A stretch of DNA of 64,000 bases from Thermoplasmata archaeon. GTDB taxonomy: Archaea > Thermoplasmatota > Thermoplasmata > Lutacidiplasmatales > SKW197. The DNA is taken from assembly GCA_038874435.1 (NCBI GenBank), contig JAVZCK010000005.1, positions 58,902 through 122,901 of the forward strand, in the 5' to 3' direction. The position numbers and the translations under genes were made by a program. Below are positions 1-9,189 of the stretch, piece by piece (the first letter of the stretch is position 1; every line of letters starts with the position of its first letter). A model generated the notes under the pieces. That model searched no databases. It was given only the letters and a program-made list of their open reading frames with translations, and was not told where the DNA came from.

Positions 1-448
1 ACCCTTGCCAAAGCTGGAGGTAAGTATAACTGCAGATACTGTGCAGGTTTACAACAATCAGAGCGTGAATCTTACCGTGCAGGTGAGTTCAGAGGGACAG
101 CCAGTAAACGGTGCCACTGTGAGGATGGCACTTGCAATGGGTCTGAAGGACTATGGGGAAGAATACTTCCAACCCAACAATGGCACAACCAATGCAGAAG
201 GCAAATTCTTCTGCATGTTTTCTCCTCCAGTTGTCGCAAACGAAACCGAGTTCGGTGTCTGCGTCTCAGCGTATGCTGACGGCTTTACTGAAAACACCAC
301 ATCGATAGTGATAAAAGTTCTGCCAGAAACCAGCAACGGAAACAACCAACCGCCTCAGAAAACCCCCGACTACACAGCCGGACTTGCGGTCTTTGTGATT
401 ACTGCTGCGGCTCTCTGCATATTTGTGCGAAGGAGAATGTGGGAATAA
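1..448 (+). CDS. Surface Ig-like protein, C-terminal part (partial)
   Basis: The reading frame is open to the window edge, so the true start probably lies upstream; TTG at 5 is only the first possible start inside the window. The visible part is a beta-rich Ig/carboxypeptidase-regulatory-like domain (motifs QPVNGATV and TNAEGKF, typical of 'added value plus linker' folds). A short Pro/Gln/Asn linker follows, then one C-terminal membrane helix (about the last 25 residues) and an RRR stop-transfer, so the domain should face outside. Its stop codon overlaps the next start (TAATG), implying coupled translation with the DUF835 gene. No specific function is recognised. Confidence 0.6.
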   Translation, partial: PLPKLEVSITADTVQVYNNQSVNLTVQVSSEGQPVNGATVRMALAMGLKDYGEEYFQPNNGTTNAEGKFFCMFSPPVVANETEFGVCVSAYADGFTENTTSIVIKVLPETSNGNNQPPQKTPDYTAGLAVFVITAAALCIFVRRRMWE

Positions 449-1473
449 TGGGATTTCTGGACTTTTTGAAGAAGAAGAAAGAAACGCAAACACCTGCTGT
501 ACCCGCAAAACCAGTGGAAGCCATCCCGAAAGAGATGAGTGAAGTTGTAGATCAAGGTTACAATTACCTCTACGAAAGCCCAGAGTGGCAGTCCTTTTAC
601 GCCACAATTTCTGAGGTTCTCACGGAAAGACCATGCATCTGCATCACAGGAAAAAACCCGGATAAAATTCGTGCCTTCTACAACATAAAGTGGGCACATA
701 TGATATGGGTAACGAGTATAGAAACCGAGTTAAAGAGTGCAACACCAGAGAGAATTGAATTCGAACTCACCCAGAATGTGCTGAACTACATGAAAAACAA
801 TAATGGCTCTGCAGTGTTTGTAGATGATGTTGAGTATCTCACAGTGATGATTGGCTTTGAGAAGGTGATGGACTTTTTGAAAGCACTAGGAGATACTTCT
901 GCTTACACCTCTTCAAGTGTTGTAGTCCACATTTGTCCCGGCTTCTTTTCAAACACAGAGGTCTCGCTCCTGAAATCAATTTTTGACAGAACGATTCCTC
1001 CGAGAAGCGCACAAATCGAAAGAAGGGAAGCAACATCTTATCTCACTGGTAGGATGCCATATCCGAAACTTGCAGACCTTGTGAACGGGTTTGGAGGCCC
1101 AGGTAGAAAGTTAATAATCTCCGTGATGCAGCCAGATAAACTCAAACCTTTCTTTGGTGAGGATAATGATTTCTACTTCATCACAAACACAGAACAAAAA
1201 ATCCCTGTTGTGCGTCCATGGGCGACTGAAACTGATTTCATCATTGCTCTGAAAAAGTACATTGAAAGTAGGGGTAAGGTCGCGGTGATTGATGGATTGG
1301 AATGTGTCTATTCATCACTGGATTTCAAGCGTTTCCTAAGCTTTGTGAAAGACATTACTGACATTGCATCTCGTGAGAACATTAAAATCTTTTGTGTGTT
1401 CAACGAAGGGATGGTTAAAAAAACAGACATTATTGCGTTGAAGCAGAGATTTGATGTGCATGTATCTCACTGA
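448..1473 (+). CDS. DUF835-family protein with two DUF835-like units
   Basis: Two degenerate repeats about 150-170 residues long can be seen. Each has the DUF835 order: a 'P-C-I-C-I-T' or 'LIISV' strand, a second strand ending in 'IWVT' or 'YFITN', a strand carrying an acidic patch (VFVDDVEYL; AVIDGLECV), and a final 'LKSIFD' or 'LKQRFD' segment. DUF835 is a mainly euryarchaeal domain of unknown function, often found with signalling or membrane proteins. ATG 448 is chosen because AAGGAG at 430-435 lies 12 bases upstream; GTG 439 is too close to it. The gene overlaps the preceding gene by one base and the next by about 20 bases, so the three form an operon. It is probably cytoplasmic, having no membrane helix. 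Confidence 0.7.
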   Translation: MGFLDFLKKKKETQTPAVPAKPVEAIPKEMSEVVDQGYNYLYESPEWQSFYATISEVLTERPCICITGKNPDKIRAFYNIKWAHMIWVTSIETELKSATPERIEFELTQNVLNYMKNNNGSAVFVDDVEYLTVMIGFEKVMDFLKALGDTSAYTSSSVVVHICPGFFSNTEVSLLKSIFDRTIPPRSAQIERREATSYLTGRMPYPKLADLVNGFGGPGRKLIISVMQPDKLKPFFGEDNDFYFITNTEQKIPVVRPWATETDFIIALKKYIESRGKVAVIDGLECVYSSLDFKRFLSFVKDITDIASRENIKIFCVFNEGMVKKTDIIALKQRFDVHVSH

Positions 1474-1672
1474 GGAAGAGGCGGAAAAAATAATTGTTGA
1501 TTTTCTAGCTAGAAAGGGGAGAGCCACAACACGAGAAATTGAGGAAGAGGTGCAGAAAACAGGGAAACGATGCGCTGATGAGAGCGTAAAGTTTTTGATG
1601 AAGTTGAAAAGCAAGGGGAGAATTAGGGGAGAGGTTTCTATGGAAGCAAGAGGATGGGTATGGTATCTGTAA
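1454..1672 (+). CDS. Small winged-helix-like protein
   Basis: A protein of about 72 residues with an N-terminal acidic helix, a helix-turn-helix-like segment (GRATTREIEEEV...SVKFLMKLKSKGRIRGEV) and a terminal beta wing (ARGWVWYL). This is the layout of a minimal winged-helix DNA-binding protein. It starts inside the end of the DUF835 gene; ATG 1454 and ATG 1460 are both possible and no clear ribosome binding site separates them. By position it is the last gene of the operon beginning before the window. The target is unknown. Confidence 0.55.
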   Translation: MCMYLTEEEAEKIIVDFLARKGRATTREIEEEVQKTGKRCADESVKFLMKLKSKGRIRGEVSMEARGWVWYL

Positions 1673-1713
1673 AATTGTTCTATTAAGAATTCCATGCCAG
1701 TTTCAATTAACAA

Positions 1714-1723
1714 TTTTTAAATA
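1714..1723 (+). promoter_or_regulatory. TATA box for the STAND/TPR gene
   Basis: TTTTTAAATA sits 36 bases before ATG 1755. Archaeal transcription would start near 1744, giving a leader of about ten bases. This separates the STAND gene from the upstream operon. Confidence 0.5.
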
Positions 1724-1754
1724 CAGAAAAAGAATTTACCTGTTGTGAAAAGAG

Positions 1755-4394
1755 ATGCTCTCGGATGCCTTTCCAGAAATTTTTGTTGACAGAGAAAAGG
1801 AGCTGGCGGTGCTTGAGCAAGCAATGAGAGAGGCAAGGAATGGAAAGGGGTCCACTGTCCTTATTTGTGGGGAGATGGGCGTTGGAAAAACACGACTTGC
1901 AGAGGAATTTACCATGATGTGCCAGAAATCCGGGTTTACTGTACTCTCCACACTCTGTCTTGATGAAAAAGAGCCACCATATTTTCCAATTACCACCGCC
2001 CTTGAGAAATATGGCAAGCAAAGAGCTGAAAAAGAAACTTATCTTCCTCTTGGACTTGCTAGCTTCCAGGAACTCGCAGTAGAGGAGAGGACACCTGCTG
2101 GCCTTGCTAAGGAGAGAACAAGAATACTTGAATTCCTGCTCTCTCAATTCACCAGCTTAGCCAAAATCAACCCAGTTGTTCTATTCATAGATGATTTGCA
2201 TTTTGCTGACTCAAGTACCCTTGCCTTCTTTCATTATCTAGCACGAAACATGGGGAACGAGAGGATTATTGCAGTTGCGACATATGTGGAGGAATATGGA
2301 GACAAGGATACTCTGTTTGGAAAAACTTTGAGAAACATGAACATTGAACGGGTTTGCACAAACCTGAAACTTGAGAGCCTTACCGAAAAAGAAGTGCGAT
2401 TGATTGTTGAACATATGGGGCTGAACGAGACGGAAGAAATTGCCAGGTATATTTATGAGAAAACATCGGGAAATCCGCTCTTCACTGTGGAGGTATTAAC
2501 AGCAATTCAGAACATGGGATTGAGTGGAATAGAATCAATAAAAAAGATGACACTACCAGAAGCGGTAAAGAAGTTTGTGAAGTTCCGTGTTTCGAAGTTA
2601 AGTGAAAAAGCAAAAAAGGTTCTGAGTGTATGTGCAATCCTCGGAAGAGTTTTTGAGTATGAGGTTGTTAAGGAACTTGCAGGGTTGGAGGAAGAGGAAT
2701 TGCTGGATGTAATGGAGGAATTAATTGCCCAGAAATTCCTCTGTGAGAGTGAGGAATACAAGGAAGGCTATATGTTCAGGAGTAATACAGTTCGAGAAGT
2801 GGTTTATGAGGAGACCCTGGGAATGCGGAAGAAGGTGATGCATCAGAAAGCAGGCGAGGTCATCGAACGTTTCCATGCTTCGGAGGAGAACTGGTGGAGT
2901 TCAATTGCAAGACACTACGGTGCCGCAGAAAATGCAGAAAAGTTTGTTGAATATGGATTGAAGGCGGGCAGGGTAGCTGCCAGGAGATTTGCAAATCCAG
3001 AAGCTATCGAGTTTTTCAAAGGAGTAATTAAAATGCTGGGAGAGAGTGGCGAGGATGCTGAGAAGAAAGGGAAAGTCCTTGAAGAACTTGCAGATGTGCT
3101 TCAACTTGAAGGAAGGTATGACGAGGCGTTGGAGGCACTAGACAAACGGATTTGTTATGCTACAAGCCAGATTGATTTAGGAAAAAGTTTCAGAAAAAAA
3201 AGCGAGATTTACATTTACAAGGGGGATTACGAGAATGCCTGGAAGGAAGCGGAGAAAGCAGAAAAACAGTTAACTGGACTGGACGGAACAGAGTTGCATA
3301 TGGGAGAGGTTTGGAGCGTGAAGGGTTATGTGTTTGAACGGAAAGGAGATTACAGGAAAGCGATCGAGCTTCAGAAAAGGGCACATGCCCTTTTTGAAAT
3401 AGGAAATGCAGAGAAGGAGGCAGGTACTGCTCTGCACCGCATCGGCACCTGCTACTGGTATATGGGAGAGTATGATCAAGCCCTTGAATATCTTGAGAAA
3501 GCTCTGAAAATACGAGAAGAAATTGATGATGTGGGGGGTATGGCTGCAACATATAACAACATAGGGATAATTTACCGCGATAAGGGAGATTACCAGAAAG
3601 CACTTGAGTTTTATAACAAAAGTCTCAAGCTCTGGGAGCGAACCGGGAATATCTGGGGTATTGCAACATCTTATCATAATGTAGGACTAATTTACCTTGA
3701 CAGAGGAGAGTATAAAAAAGCAATGGAAGTTTATAAGAAAAACCTTGCTGTAGGGGAACGCATTGGTGACGCCTGGGGTATCACTCTTTCCTGCAATAAT
3801 TTAGGTGCGGTGTACTCGGCACTGGGTGATTATGAGAAGGCACTGATGTATTATCACAGATGCCTTGGAGTGTGTGAGCGAACTGGAGATGTCCATGACA
3901 TTATCTATTCTTATCGTGGTCTTGCAGGCATCTACTTTGAGATGAAAGATTATGAAAAAGCACTTGAATTTTATCAGAGGGCACTGGAACTCTGCAAACA
4001 AATTGATGCCCAGAGCGATGCCTGCTCAACCATGCTTGGCATCGCAGAAATCTATGTGGAGAAAGGTGCACTGGAAGATGCAGCAAAGCTTCTCGGAGAG
4101 ATAGAGGGCATTGCCCAAAAGCAAGGAGAGAAAGAAACAGTTGCCTATACCTGGTATCTTAAGGGAAAAATTCATGGAGCTAAAGGTGAAAAGAATTTAG
4201 CTGTCGAATGCCTGAGGCGAGCAATGACAATCTTTGAGGAAGTGGGGAGGCAAGACAATGAGTATTACAATGTAGTATATGAACTTGGAAAAGTCTGTGG
4301 CGATAGAACGCTGCTTGAGAAAGCACTGGAATTTTTTGAACGGATAGGAAATAAGGTTTGGATTGAGAAAGTAAGGAAAGAATTGGTTAACTGA
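1755..4394 (+). CDS. STAND-type ATPase with C-terminal TPR array
   Basis: A large signalling-type ATPase of 879 residues. The N-terminal NTPase domain has Walker A GEMGVGKT at residues 39-46 and Walker B with paired Asp at 146-147 (VVLFIDDLHFAD). This is followed by a helical/winged-helix segment to about residue 400 and then at least nine TPR units (about residues 440-860; repeated 'GDYxKALEFYxKALxL' motifs). This matches MalT/AfsR-like STAND proteins, where a ligand frees the NTPase to oligomerise and the repeats sense or bind partners. No effector domain (nuclease, protease, TIR) is visible, so it is more likely regulatory than a defence effector. It is cytoplasmic and transcribed from its own promoter. 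Confidence 0.8.
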   Translation: MLSDAFPEIFVDREKELAVLEQAMREARNGKGSTVLICGEMGVGKTRLAEEFTMMCQKSGFTVLSTLCLDEKEPPYFPITTALEKYGKQRAEKETYLPLGLASFQELAVEERTPAGLAKERTRILEFLLSQFTSLAKINPVVLFIDDLHFADSSTLAFFHYLARNMGNERIIAVATYVEEYGDKDTLFGKTLRNMNIERVCTNLKLESLTEKEVRLIVEHMGLNETEEIARYIYEKTSGNPLFTVEVLTAIQNMGLSGIESIKKMTLPEAVKKFVKFRVSKLSEKAKKVLSVCAILGRVFEYEVVKELAGLEEEELLDVMEELIAQKFLCESEEYKEGYMFRSNTVREVVYEETLGMRKKVMHQKAGEVIERFHASEENWWSSIARHYGAAENAEKFVEYGLKAGRVAARRFANPEAIEFFKGVIKMLGESGEDAEKKGKVLEELADVLQLEGRYDEALEALDKRICYATSQIDLGKSFRKKSEIYIYKGDYENAWKEAEKAEKQLTGLDGTELHMGEVWSVKGYVFERKGDYRKAIELQKRAHALFEIGNAEKEAGTALHRIGTCYWYMGEYDQALEYLEKALKIREEIDDVGGMAATYNNIGIIYRDKGDYQKALEFYNKSLKLWERTGNIWGIATSYHNVGLIYLDRGEYKKAMEVYKKNLAVGERIGDAWGITLSCNNLGAVYSALGDYEKALMYYHRCLGVCERTGDVHDIIYSYRGLAGIYFEMKDYEKALEFYQRALELCKQIDAQSDACSTMLGIAEIYVEKGALEDAAKLLGEIEGIAQKQGEKETVAYTWYLKGKIHGAKGEKNLAVECLRRAMTIFEEVGRQDNEYYNVVYELGKVCGDRTLLEKALEFFERIGNKVWIEKVRKELVN

Positions 4395-4422
4395 TGGTGC
4401 AACCAAAAATCCTTGCAGAAAG

Positions 4423-4432
4423 TTTTATAATA
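4423..4432 (+). promoter_or_regulatory. TATA box, leaderless small membrane protein gene
   Basis: TTTTATAATA is centred 26 bases before ATG 4453, the spacing expected when the transcript begins at the start codon. Confidence 0.55.
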
Positions 4433-4452
4433 TACAGCCCTATGCCCTTTGG

Positions 4453-4650
4453 ATGGCTGAAACCTCTATCTCAAGAAAGATTGTCTTTGCTGGCTATGGT
4501 CTGCTTTTCCTGTTAGGGCTCACCTTTTATATCTGCTGGAGCCTGGCTTATAACACCTGGACAGATGTGGGTGTTTATGCGGTCTCAGCAACCCTGATGG
4601 GCTTTGGCATCGTTGGGATGTTGCTTTATCGTGGAGAAAGAAAGGAGTGA
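4453..4650 (+). CDS. Small two-helix membrane protein
   Basis: A 65-residue protein with a charged N-terminus, two hydrophobic helices (about residues 11-33 and 39-58) and a basic C-terminus (YRGERKE). Both ends should be cytoplasmic. It has a well-placed TATA box and is convergent with the dGTPase-like gene, separated by one base. No family is recognised. Confidence 0.5.
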   Translation: MAETSISRKIVFAGYGLLFLLGLTFYICWSLAYNTWTDVGVYAVSATLMGFGIVGMLLYRGERKE

Positions 4651-4651
4651 A

Positions 4652-6208
4652 TCACACAATTGGTTTTGGAATGTAGAGTTTCTCAAAGATAGCGATAGCC
4701 ATGTCATCTGTAAGTGAGGCAACATAATCTCTTACTTTTTCTGGGTTTGTTGTGCTCACCAAATACTGCTCGCTCATCCCCTTCAGGAAAGAAAGGATTG
4801 AGCCAGAACCTTCATATCCAAGCGTGTTTGCCCTCCTTCTGAACTCCTCAATGTTCTGTCGCAGAATTGTAAGGCGAACTCCGTCGATTGCCGAGATTAT
4901 TGTCTGCTTAACTTTTTCAATTGAAAGCTGGGAAATCTTCTCCCGCAGCATTTCTCTTTCTCCAGGCTCATGGATAACCTTCTCTACAAAATCCTCAGAG
5001 AACTTCGCCAAAATTCCTGCACGAAAATCCTCTAGCTCGCCAAGTGTAAATCTCATCAGATATTTCACGAGCAAAGTGTGCAACTCTTTCTCACTTGCAG
5101 GTGCATCATAGTCCAAGAGCGTTGCTTGAATCCTCTTCAGATTTGCAAGTTCATTCATGAAGGAAACAAAGATGCCTCGGATTATTCTGTCTGCCTGCTC
5201 TGCATATCTCAGATTTTCCTCGCTCAGGTAAATGTTTGGATAGTTAAAACCATAGGGCTTTCCGTCTCTCACACCCCCTATCAACTCGTTCATTGCATCC
5301 CTGATTCTTGGTGTCATACGGAGAACTACCTCATATCTTGTCGGCTCTCTGCCATGCTTAGCCACAAAATCCCTCCTGAACCGCTCGAAATTCACAATTA
5401 TGTCCTTCACAATCGTATCAATTATTTCAGCATTTGTGCTGCCCAGCACTGCAGTCAATTCCTTTGGTAGTTCCTCCCTTCTTATAATTTCACCAGCAAT
5501 CGCATCCTCAATGTCCCTGCCCACATACGCAATTCTATCTGAGAGTTTCACAATGCAACCCTCTAAGGTTGATGGTGGAAGTTTGTATTCTGGTCTCGTA
5601 TAATCCTCAACCCTTTCCTTTCTTGGCTCCATCGGCTGAATCTCGCCACTTGGCACCTCACCATCATGGCACAGGATGCCTTCACGCACCTCCCAGGAGA
5701 GATTTAGCCCTTCACCACCTTTTTCAAGTAAATCCACGGTGCGTAAGCTGTGCACATTGTGGTGGAACTCTCCAATTCCATGTTCTTTGCATAGCTGGCT
5801 TAAACAAACTTCACCTCTGTGTCCGAAGGGTGGATGGCCAAGGTCATGCCCGAGAGCTATTGCCTCAGCTAAGTCCTCGTTCGCACCGATGGCTCTGGCT
5901 ATGGTTTTAGCAATCTGAGCCACCTGGAGTGTGTGTGTCATCCGGTTGCTGATGAGCGGGTTTTTGGGTGAGATGAACACCTGAGTTTTTCCGCTTAATT
6001 TAATGAAGGCATTGGAATGGATTAGCTTGTCCCTGTCCTTGGCATAAAGTGTCCGATTCTCAGTGTCAGAAACTGGTGTGGAACGATAGGTGCCCTTACT
6101 TTCACTACTCAGCATCGCATAACTGGCACAGCTCTGTCGCTCTCTTGCAACCACTTTCTGATGAAGTTCTCTGAGCAACTCCACATTTTCTGGTTCTGGC
6201 GGATTCAA
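4652..6208 (-). CDS. dgt: dGTPase-like HD-domain triphosphohydrolase
   Basis: A 518-residue protein of the deoxyguanosinetriphosphate triphosphohydrolase-like HD family, which splits dNTPs into the deoxynucleoside and triphosphate. The metal site is visible: His92 in SNRMTHTLQV, then the HD pair at 121-122 within GHDLGHPPFGHRGE. The N-terminal SRT-like region and long helical C-terminus fit the family. The start is a TTG nine bases after the geranylgeranyl reductase stop, preceded by TAGGGTGA; the first ATG would remove 30 residues. It is the last gene of the tetraether-lipid operon. Why a dNTPase is there is not evident. Confidence 0.85.
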   Translation of the reverse strand: MNPPEPENVELLRELHQKVVARERQSCASYAMLSSESKGTYRSTPVSDTENRTLYAKDRDKLIHSNAFIKLSGKTQVFISPKNPLISNRMTHTLQVAQIAKTIARAIGANEDLAEAIALGHDLGHPPFGHRGEVCLSQLCKEHGIGEFHHNVHSLRTVDLLEKGGEGLNLSWEVREGILCHDGEVPSGEIQPMEPRKERVEDYTRPEYKLPPSTLEGCIVKLSDRIAYVGRDIEDAIAGEIIRREELPKELTAVLGSTNAEIIDTIVKDIIVNFERFRRDFVAKHGREPTRYEVVLRMTPRIRDAMNELIGGVRDGKPYGFNYPNIYLSEENLRYAEQADRIIRGIFVSFMNELANLKRIQATLLDYDAPASEKELHTLLVKYLMRFTLGELEDFRAGILAKFSEDFVEKVIHEPGEREMLREKISQLSIEKVKQTIISAIDGVRLTILRQNIEEFRRRANTLGYEGSGSILSFLKGMSEQYLVSTTNPEKVRDYVASLTDDMAIAIFEKLYIPKPIV

Positions 6209-6217
6209 TTTTTCACC

Positions 6218-7408
6218 CTACAGAAAGTCCTCAAATTCCTTAACCAAATCAGGGAATTTTTCTCTCACTGCCTTGAGCAAATTCAAAGCGTTGAGGCGTT
6301 CAAGTTTTGTGCCAGAGAGCAAATCAATTATGTCATCAAACACCTTGTCGCTCAGCGTAACAAGTTTCTCCTTCGCAAGCCAGTTTCTGTATTGTTTCTC
6401 CTCCAGTAATGCCCTCCAGCCCTTTTCGTATTTCTGGAGAAATGCAGCAGAATAATCACCAGCAGCAATTGCCTCTCCAGCCACCTCACCACACACCTTT
6501 GCGGCCTTACAACCGTTTGAAACGCCACCACCGGTGATAGGGTCAATCATTCTTGCAGCGTCGCCCACAAGCATCAGCCCATTGTCCACAGTTTTTTCAA
6601 GTGGCTTTGAGATGGAGACCGCACCTGCAACCATGTCTATTTTCTTGCCCTTCCTTATACCTGGCTGTTTCTCAATCCATCTGTCCAAATACTGTTTCAC
6701 CTCGCCCGGATACTTTAGCTTGCTTAACTGCACCCCGATACCCACATTTGCAGTATCCTCATTCTTCGGAAACACCCAGATGTAACCACCAGGTGCACAT
6801 GAACCCAGATAGAAATCACAGTATCTTCTATCGCACTCAATTCCAGTCATTCTGTACTGGATGCACGAATCTATGTCGTTCGGGCTTAAACTAGTATCAA
6901 GCCCTGCCCAGCGTCCCACCTGGGATTCGTAGCCATCTGCACCTACAACAATCTTCGCATTAATCTTCAAATCTTCTCCCATGTGTCTGGCTATCGCTCC
7001 CCTAACATAACCATCTTTCTTTATGATGCCCCTTACCCATGTCTTCAGCATGATTTCTGCACCTGCTTTTGCAGCAAGTTCCGCAAGAGCCTTATCAAAC
7101 TGGTCTCGTTCAATCACATAGCCCACTTCGTTGCCCGCATCCTTCTCATTGATTTCCCATACCTTGCCAGAAGGTGAAAAAATTCTGGCTCCGTCAACCT
7201 CGTTTGCAATCCATCGCCTGTTCTCTGGTATCCCAACATCCTTAAGCCAGTATTTTGAAAGACCTTCACCGCATCTGACTGGAGAGCCAATTTCCTGGCG
7301 TTTCTCAACGAGAAGAACATTTGCACCTGACTTTGCTGCATACCAGGCAGTTACACTACCTGCAGGTCCAGCTCCAACAACAAGCACATCGCAATTAATT
7401 TCCTTCAT
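6218..7408 (-). CDS. Geranylgeranyl reductase family flavoprotein
   Basis: A 396-residue FAD enzyme of the archaeal digeranylgeranylglycerophospholipid reductase family, which saturates the isoprenoid chains of membrane lipids at the membrane surface. The dinucleotide-binding motif GAGPAGS (12-18) follows the first strand, VEKRQEIGSPVRCGEGLS is the family motif after it, and the second FAD motif is GDAARMIDPITGGG. Electrons for such reductases usually come from ferredoxin, and a small 2[4Fe-4S] ferredoxin lies directly upstream, with a tetraether synthase before that. This is strong context for a role in saturating lipid chains before or after coupling. Confidence 0.9.
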   Translation of the reverse strand: MKEINCDVLVVGAGPAGSVTAWYAAKSGANVLLVEKRQEIGSPVRCGEGLSKYWLKDVGIPENRRWIANEVDGARIFSPSGKVWEINEKDAGNEVGYVIERDQFDKALAELAAKAGAEIMLKTWVRGIIKKDGYVRGAIARHMGEDLKINAKIVVGADGYESQVGRWAGLDTSLSPNDIDSCIQYRMTGIECDRRYCDFYLGSCAPGGYIWVFPKNEDTANVGIGVQLSKLKYPGEVKQYLDRWIEKQPGIRKGKKIDMVAGAVSISKPLEKTVDNGLMLVGDAARMIDPITGGGVSNGCKAAKVCGEVAGEAIAAGDYSAAFLQKYEKGWRALLEEKQYRNWLAKEKLVTLSDKVFDDIIDLLSGTKLERLNALNLLKAVREKFPDLVKEFEDFL

Positions 7409-7417
7409 TTTACCACC

Positions 7418-7582
7418 TCATTCGGAGATTGCCCCCACAGGGCAAACTTTCACACAAATCTTACATTTTACGCACCTTTCTTCATCAAACACAACTCTTG
7501 TCTCTTCGAGATAAATTGCATTCTTCGGACAGCTTCCAACACAAGCACCACAGTACATGCACTTTTCCTTATCACTCTTCAT
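7418..7582 (-). CDS. 2[4Fe-4S] ferredoxin
   Basis: A 54-residue ferredoxin with two complete CxxCxxCxxxCP motifs (CMYCGACVGSCP and CVKCKICVKVCP). ATG 7582 is preferred: GAGGTG lies five bases upstream, and the gene overlaps the end of the tetraether synthase gene by 11 bases. A longer reading frame exists but would lie mostly inside the upstream gene. It probably delivers low-potential electrons to the geranylgeranyl reductase and/or the radical-SAM synthase in the same operon. Confidence 0.85.
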   Translation of the reverse strand: MKSDKEKCMYCGACVGSCPKNAIYLEETRVVFDEERCVKCKICVKVCPVGAISE

Positions 7583-9128
7583 CATTACCACCTCTGTACT
7601 CAGAGAGCGGAATTGAGTATTTCTTCTCAACCTCTGTTCTGTAAGTTGGTCCTGAGTTGTAAGCACAAAATGGAATGATTCTTCCATCAGGCACAACATA
7701 GTGAATTACGCAACGCTTTACTCTCTCAATGTCGTAGTTATACATATCCTGGAAGTGCATTCCACCAACCATCATCATTCTCCATGAGAATTCTGCAAGT
7801 TTGGACTTGCCTTTTGTGGAAAGCACACCTTGGATCGTCTTTATGAACTTCATCTTGTCCATACCCTTAGGTGCATGATTTTCGTCAAAGCATTCCTCGA
7901 GTAGAGAGTTAGCAGAGAGGAGGAAACGCTTCTTCAAAAGCTTCGCATCTAGGGCTTTTTCCGCAAGTTTGTTTAATTCTGCGAAGAATCGCTCTACATC
8001 AATGAACCTTGTTATTGGAATTGGGTTCCCATCTTCCTCTACGAACAGATAGGTAGCAAGCCCGCAGTGTGGATGCGAGGTGAATGCTACCACTGGCTCT
8101 TCGTTCACTGCATAGAAGAATCTAGAGACAGGTGCTACTACAGGCACTGGATAGAAGTCATCCTTCTTGAGAAAATTTGTCTGATTAACCAGCCGGTCCA
8201 CAAGGTCAGGTAAAGTGAACCTACCCTGCATCCTTTCCTCCTGGTTAATTCTGCCAGTAAATGAAACTGGTTGATAGTTCACCGCTTTGATGATGTCTCT
8301 GTTTTCAATTGCATATTTCAAGATTGCTCCGACTTGATGGTCATTAACTCCGTTCACAACTGTAGGAACAAGCACAACGCTCATTTTCAGGTTATCTTGC
8401 TTCAGTTTCCTGATGTTCTCAATTGCCTTCTTTTTCACCTCAAGCAATGGCTTTCCTCTCGCTTTTATGTAAATCTCCTCTTCCAGACCATCAAACTGGA
8501 GGTAAACTGTGTCCAGTCCTGCAATTGCACACTGTTTCACATAGTCGTAACTCCTTGCGAACTTTACACCATTGGTGGCGACCTGAATCTGAGAGAAACC
8601 AAGTTTCTCTGCCTCCTGCAAAACCTCAATAAATTTCGGATAGACGGTTGGCTCACCCCCTGCAAACTGAATTGCGGTATTTGCTACAGGTTTCTGGCTT
8701 CTGAGAACCTTCATCATTTCAACAACCTGCTCAAAACTTGGCTCGTAAACATAGCCAGCAGCATTTGCATTTGCGAAACAGATTGGACATCGCAAATTAC
8801 ACCGATTTGTAAGGTCTAGGTTTGCAAGCACAGTGTGGCTCAGATGCAGATTGCAGAGCCCACAGTTATCCGGGCAGGTTTTAGCATTCTTTATCGCAGG
8901 ATTTTCCACGCCAATGCCATCGAATGCCCATTTCTCCGCTTTTTTGTAGAGTTCCACATCACTCCAGTAAATGTCTTTGAATGTGCCATGCTGGGCACAG
9001 TGCTTCTCAATCATCACCTTACCGTTCTCCTCAAAAATCTTCGCTTTTATCACCTTACCGCACTCTGGACAGAGGGTTTCAGTTTCTTTCGGCAGGCCCT
9101 TTTTCAAACTACTTTTCTGCACGACCAT
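7572..9128 (-). CDS. tes: Radical SAM tetraether lipid synthase (Tes-like)
   Basis: A 518-residue radical SAM protein whose whole layout matches the MJ0619/Tes family, which joins two archaeol lipids tail to tail through C-C bonds to give GDGT tetraethers. Visible: rubredoxin-like cysteines near the N-terminus (C20, C23, C44), an auxiliary cluster motif C85-x3-C89-x2-C92, and the radical SAM motif C110-x3-C114-x2-C117 (CNLRCPIC), then FANANAAGYVYEP and FAGGEPTVYP. ATG 9128 is chosen because it follows a TATA-like element with a short leader; a longer frame would run into the divergent regulator. Older annotations call this family a dihydropterin methyltransferase. Operon partners support the lipid assignment. 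Confidence 0.82.
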   Translation of the reverse strand: MVVQKSSLKKGLPKETETLCPECGKVIKAKIFEENGKVMIEKHCAQHGTFKDIYWSDVELYKKAEKWAFDGIGVENPAIKNAKTCPDNCGLCNLHLSHTVLANLDLTNRCNLRCPICFANANAAGYVYEPSFEQVVEMMKVLRSQKPVANTAIQFAGGEPTVYPKFIEVLQEAEKLGFSQIQVATNGVKFARSYDYVKQCAIAGLDTVYLQFDGLEEEIYIKARGKPLLEVKKKAIENIRKLKQDNLKMSVVLVPTVVNGVNDHQVGAILKYAIENRDIIKAVNYQPVSFTGRINQEERMQGRFTLPDLVDRLVNQTNFLKKDDFYPVPVVAPVSRFFYAVNEEPVVAFTSHPHCGLATYLFVEEDGNPIPITRFIDVERFFAELNKLAEKALDAKLLKKRFLLSANSLLEECFDENHAPKGMDKMKFIKTIQGVLSTKGKSKLAEFSWRMMMVGGMHFQDMYNYDIERVKRCVIHYVVPDGRIIPFCAYNSGPTYRTEVEKKYSIPLSEYRGGNDEE

Positions 9129-9189
9129 GGTATCACGGGACAAGGCAAGATGACGAAACAAATAAATCTTTTGTAGCATTCGGTGAGAC
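9129..9189. promoter_or_regulatory. Divergent promoter, tes operon / TrmB-like gene
   Basis: The 61 bases between the two divergent genes hold an AT element CAAATAAATCTT (9159-9170). On the minus strand it reads as a TATA box (TTTATT centred near 9164) about 36 bases before tes. On the plus strand it lies 26 bases before the TrmB-like ATG. One short control region therefore serves both genes, so the regulator may act here. Confidence 0.45.

Noticed and set aside
1755..4394. STAND-TPR ATPase as an antiphage (Avs-type) defence protein
   Set aside because: No effector domain at the N-terminus and no defence genes nearby; the layout fits a MalT/AfsR-like regulator better.
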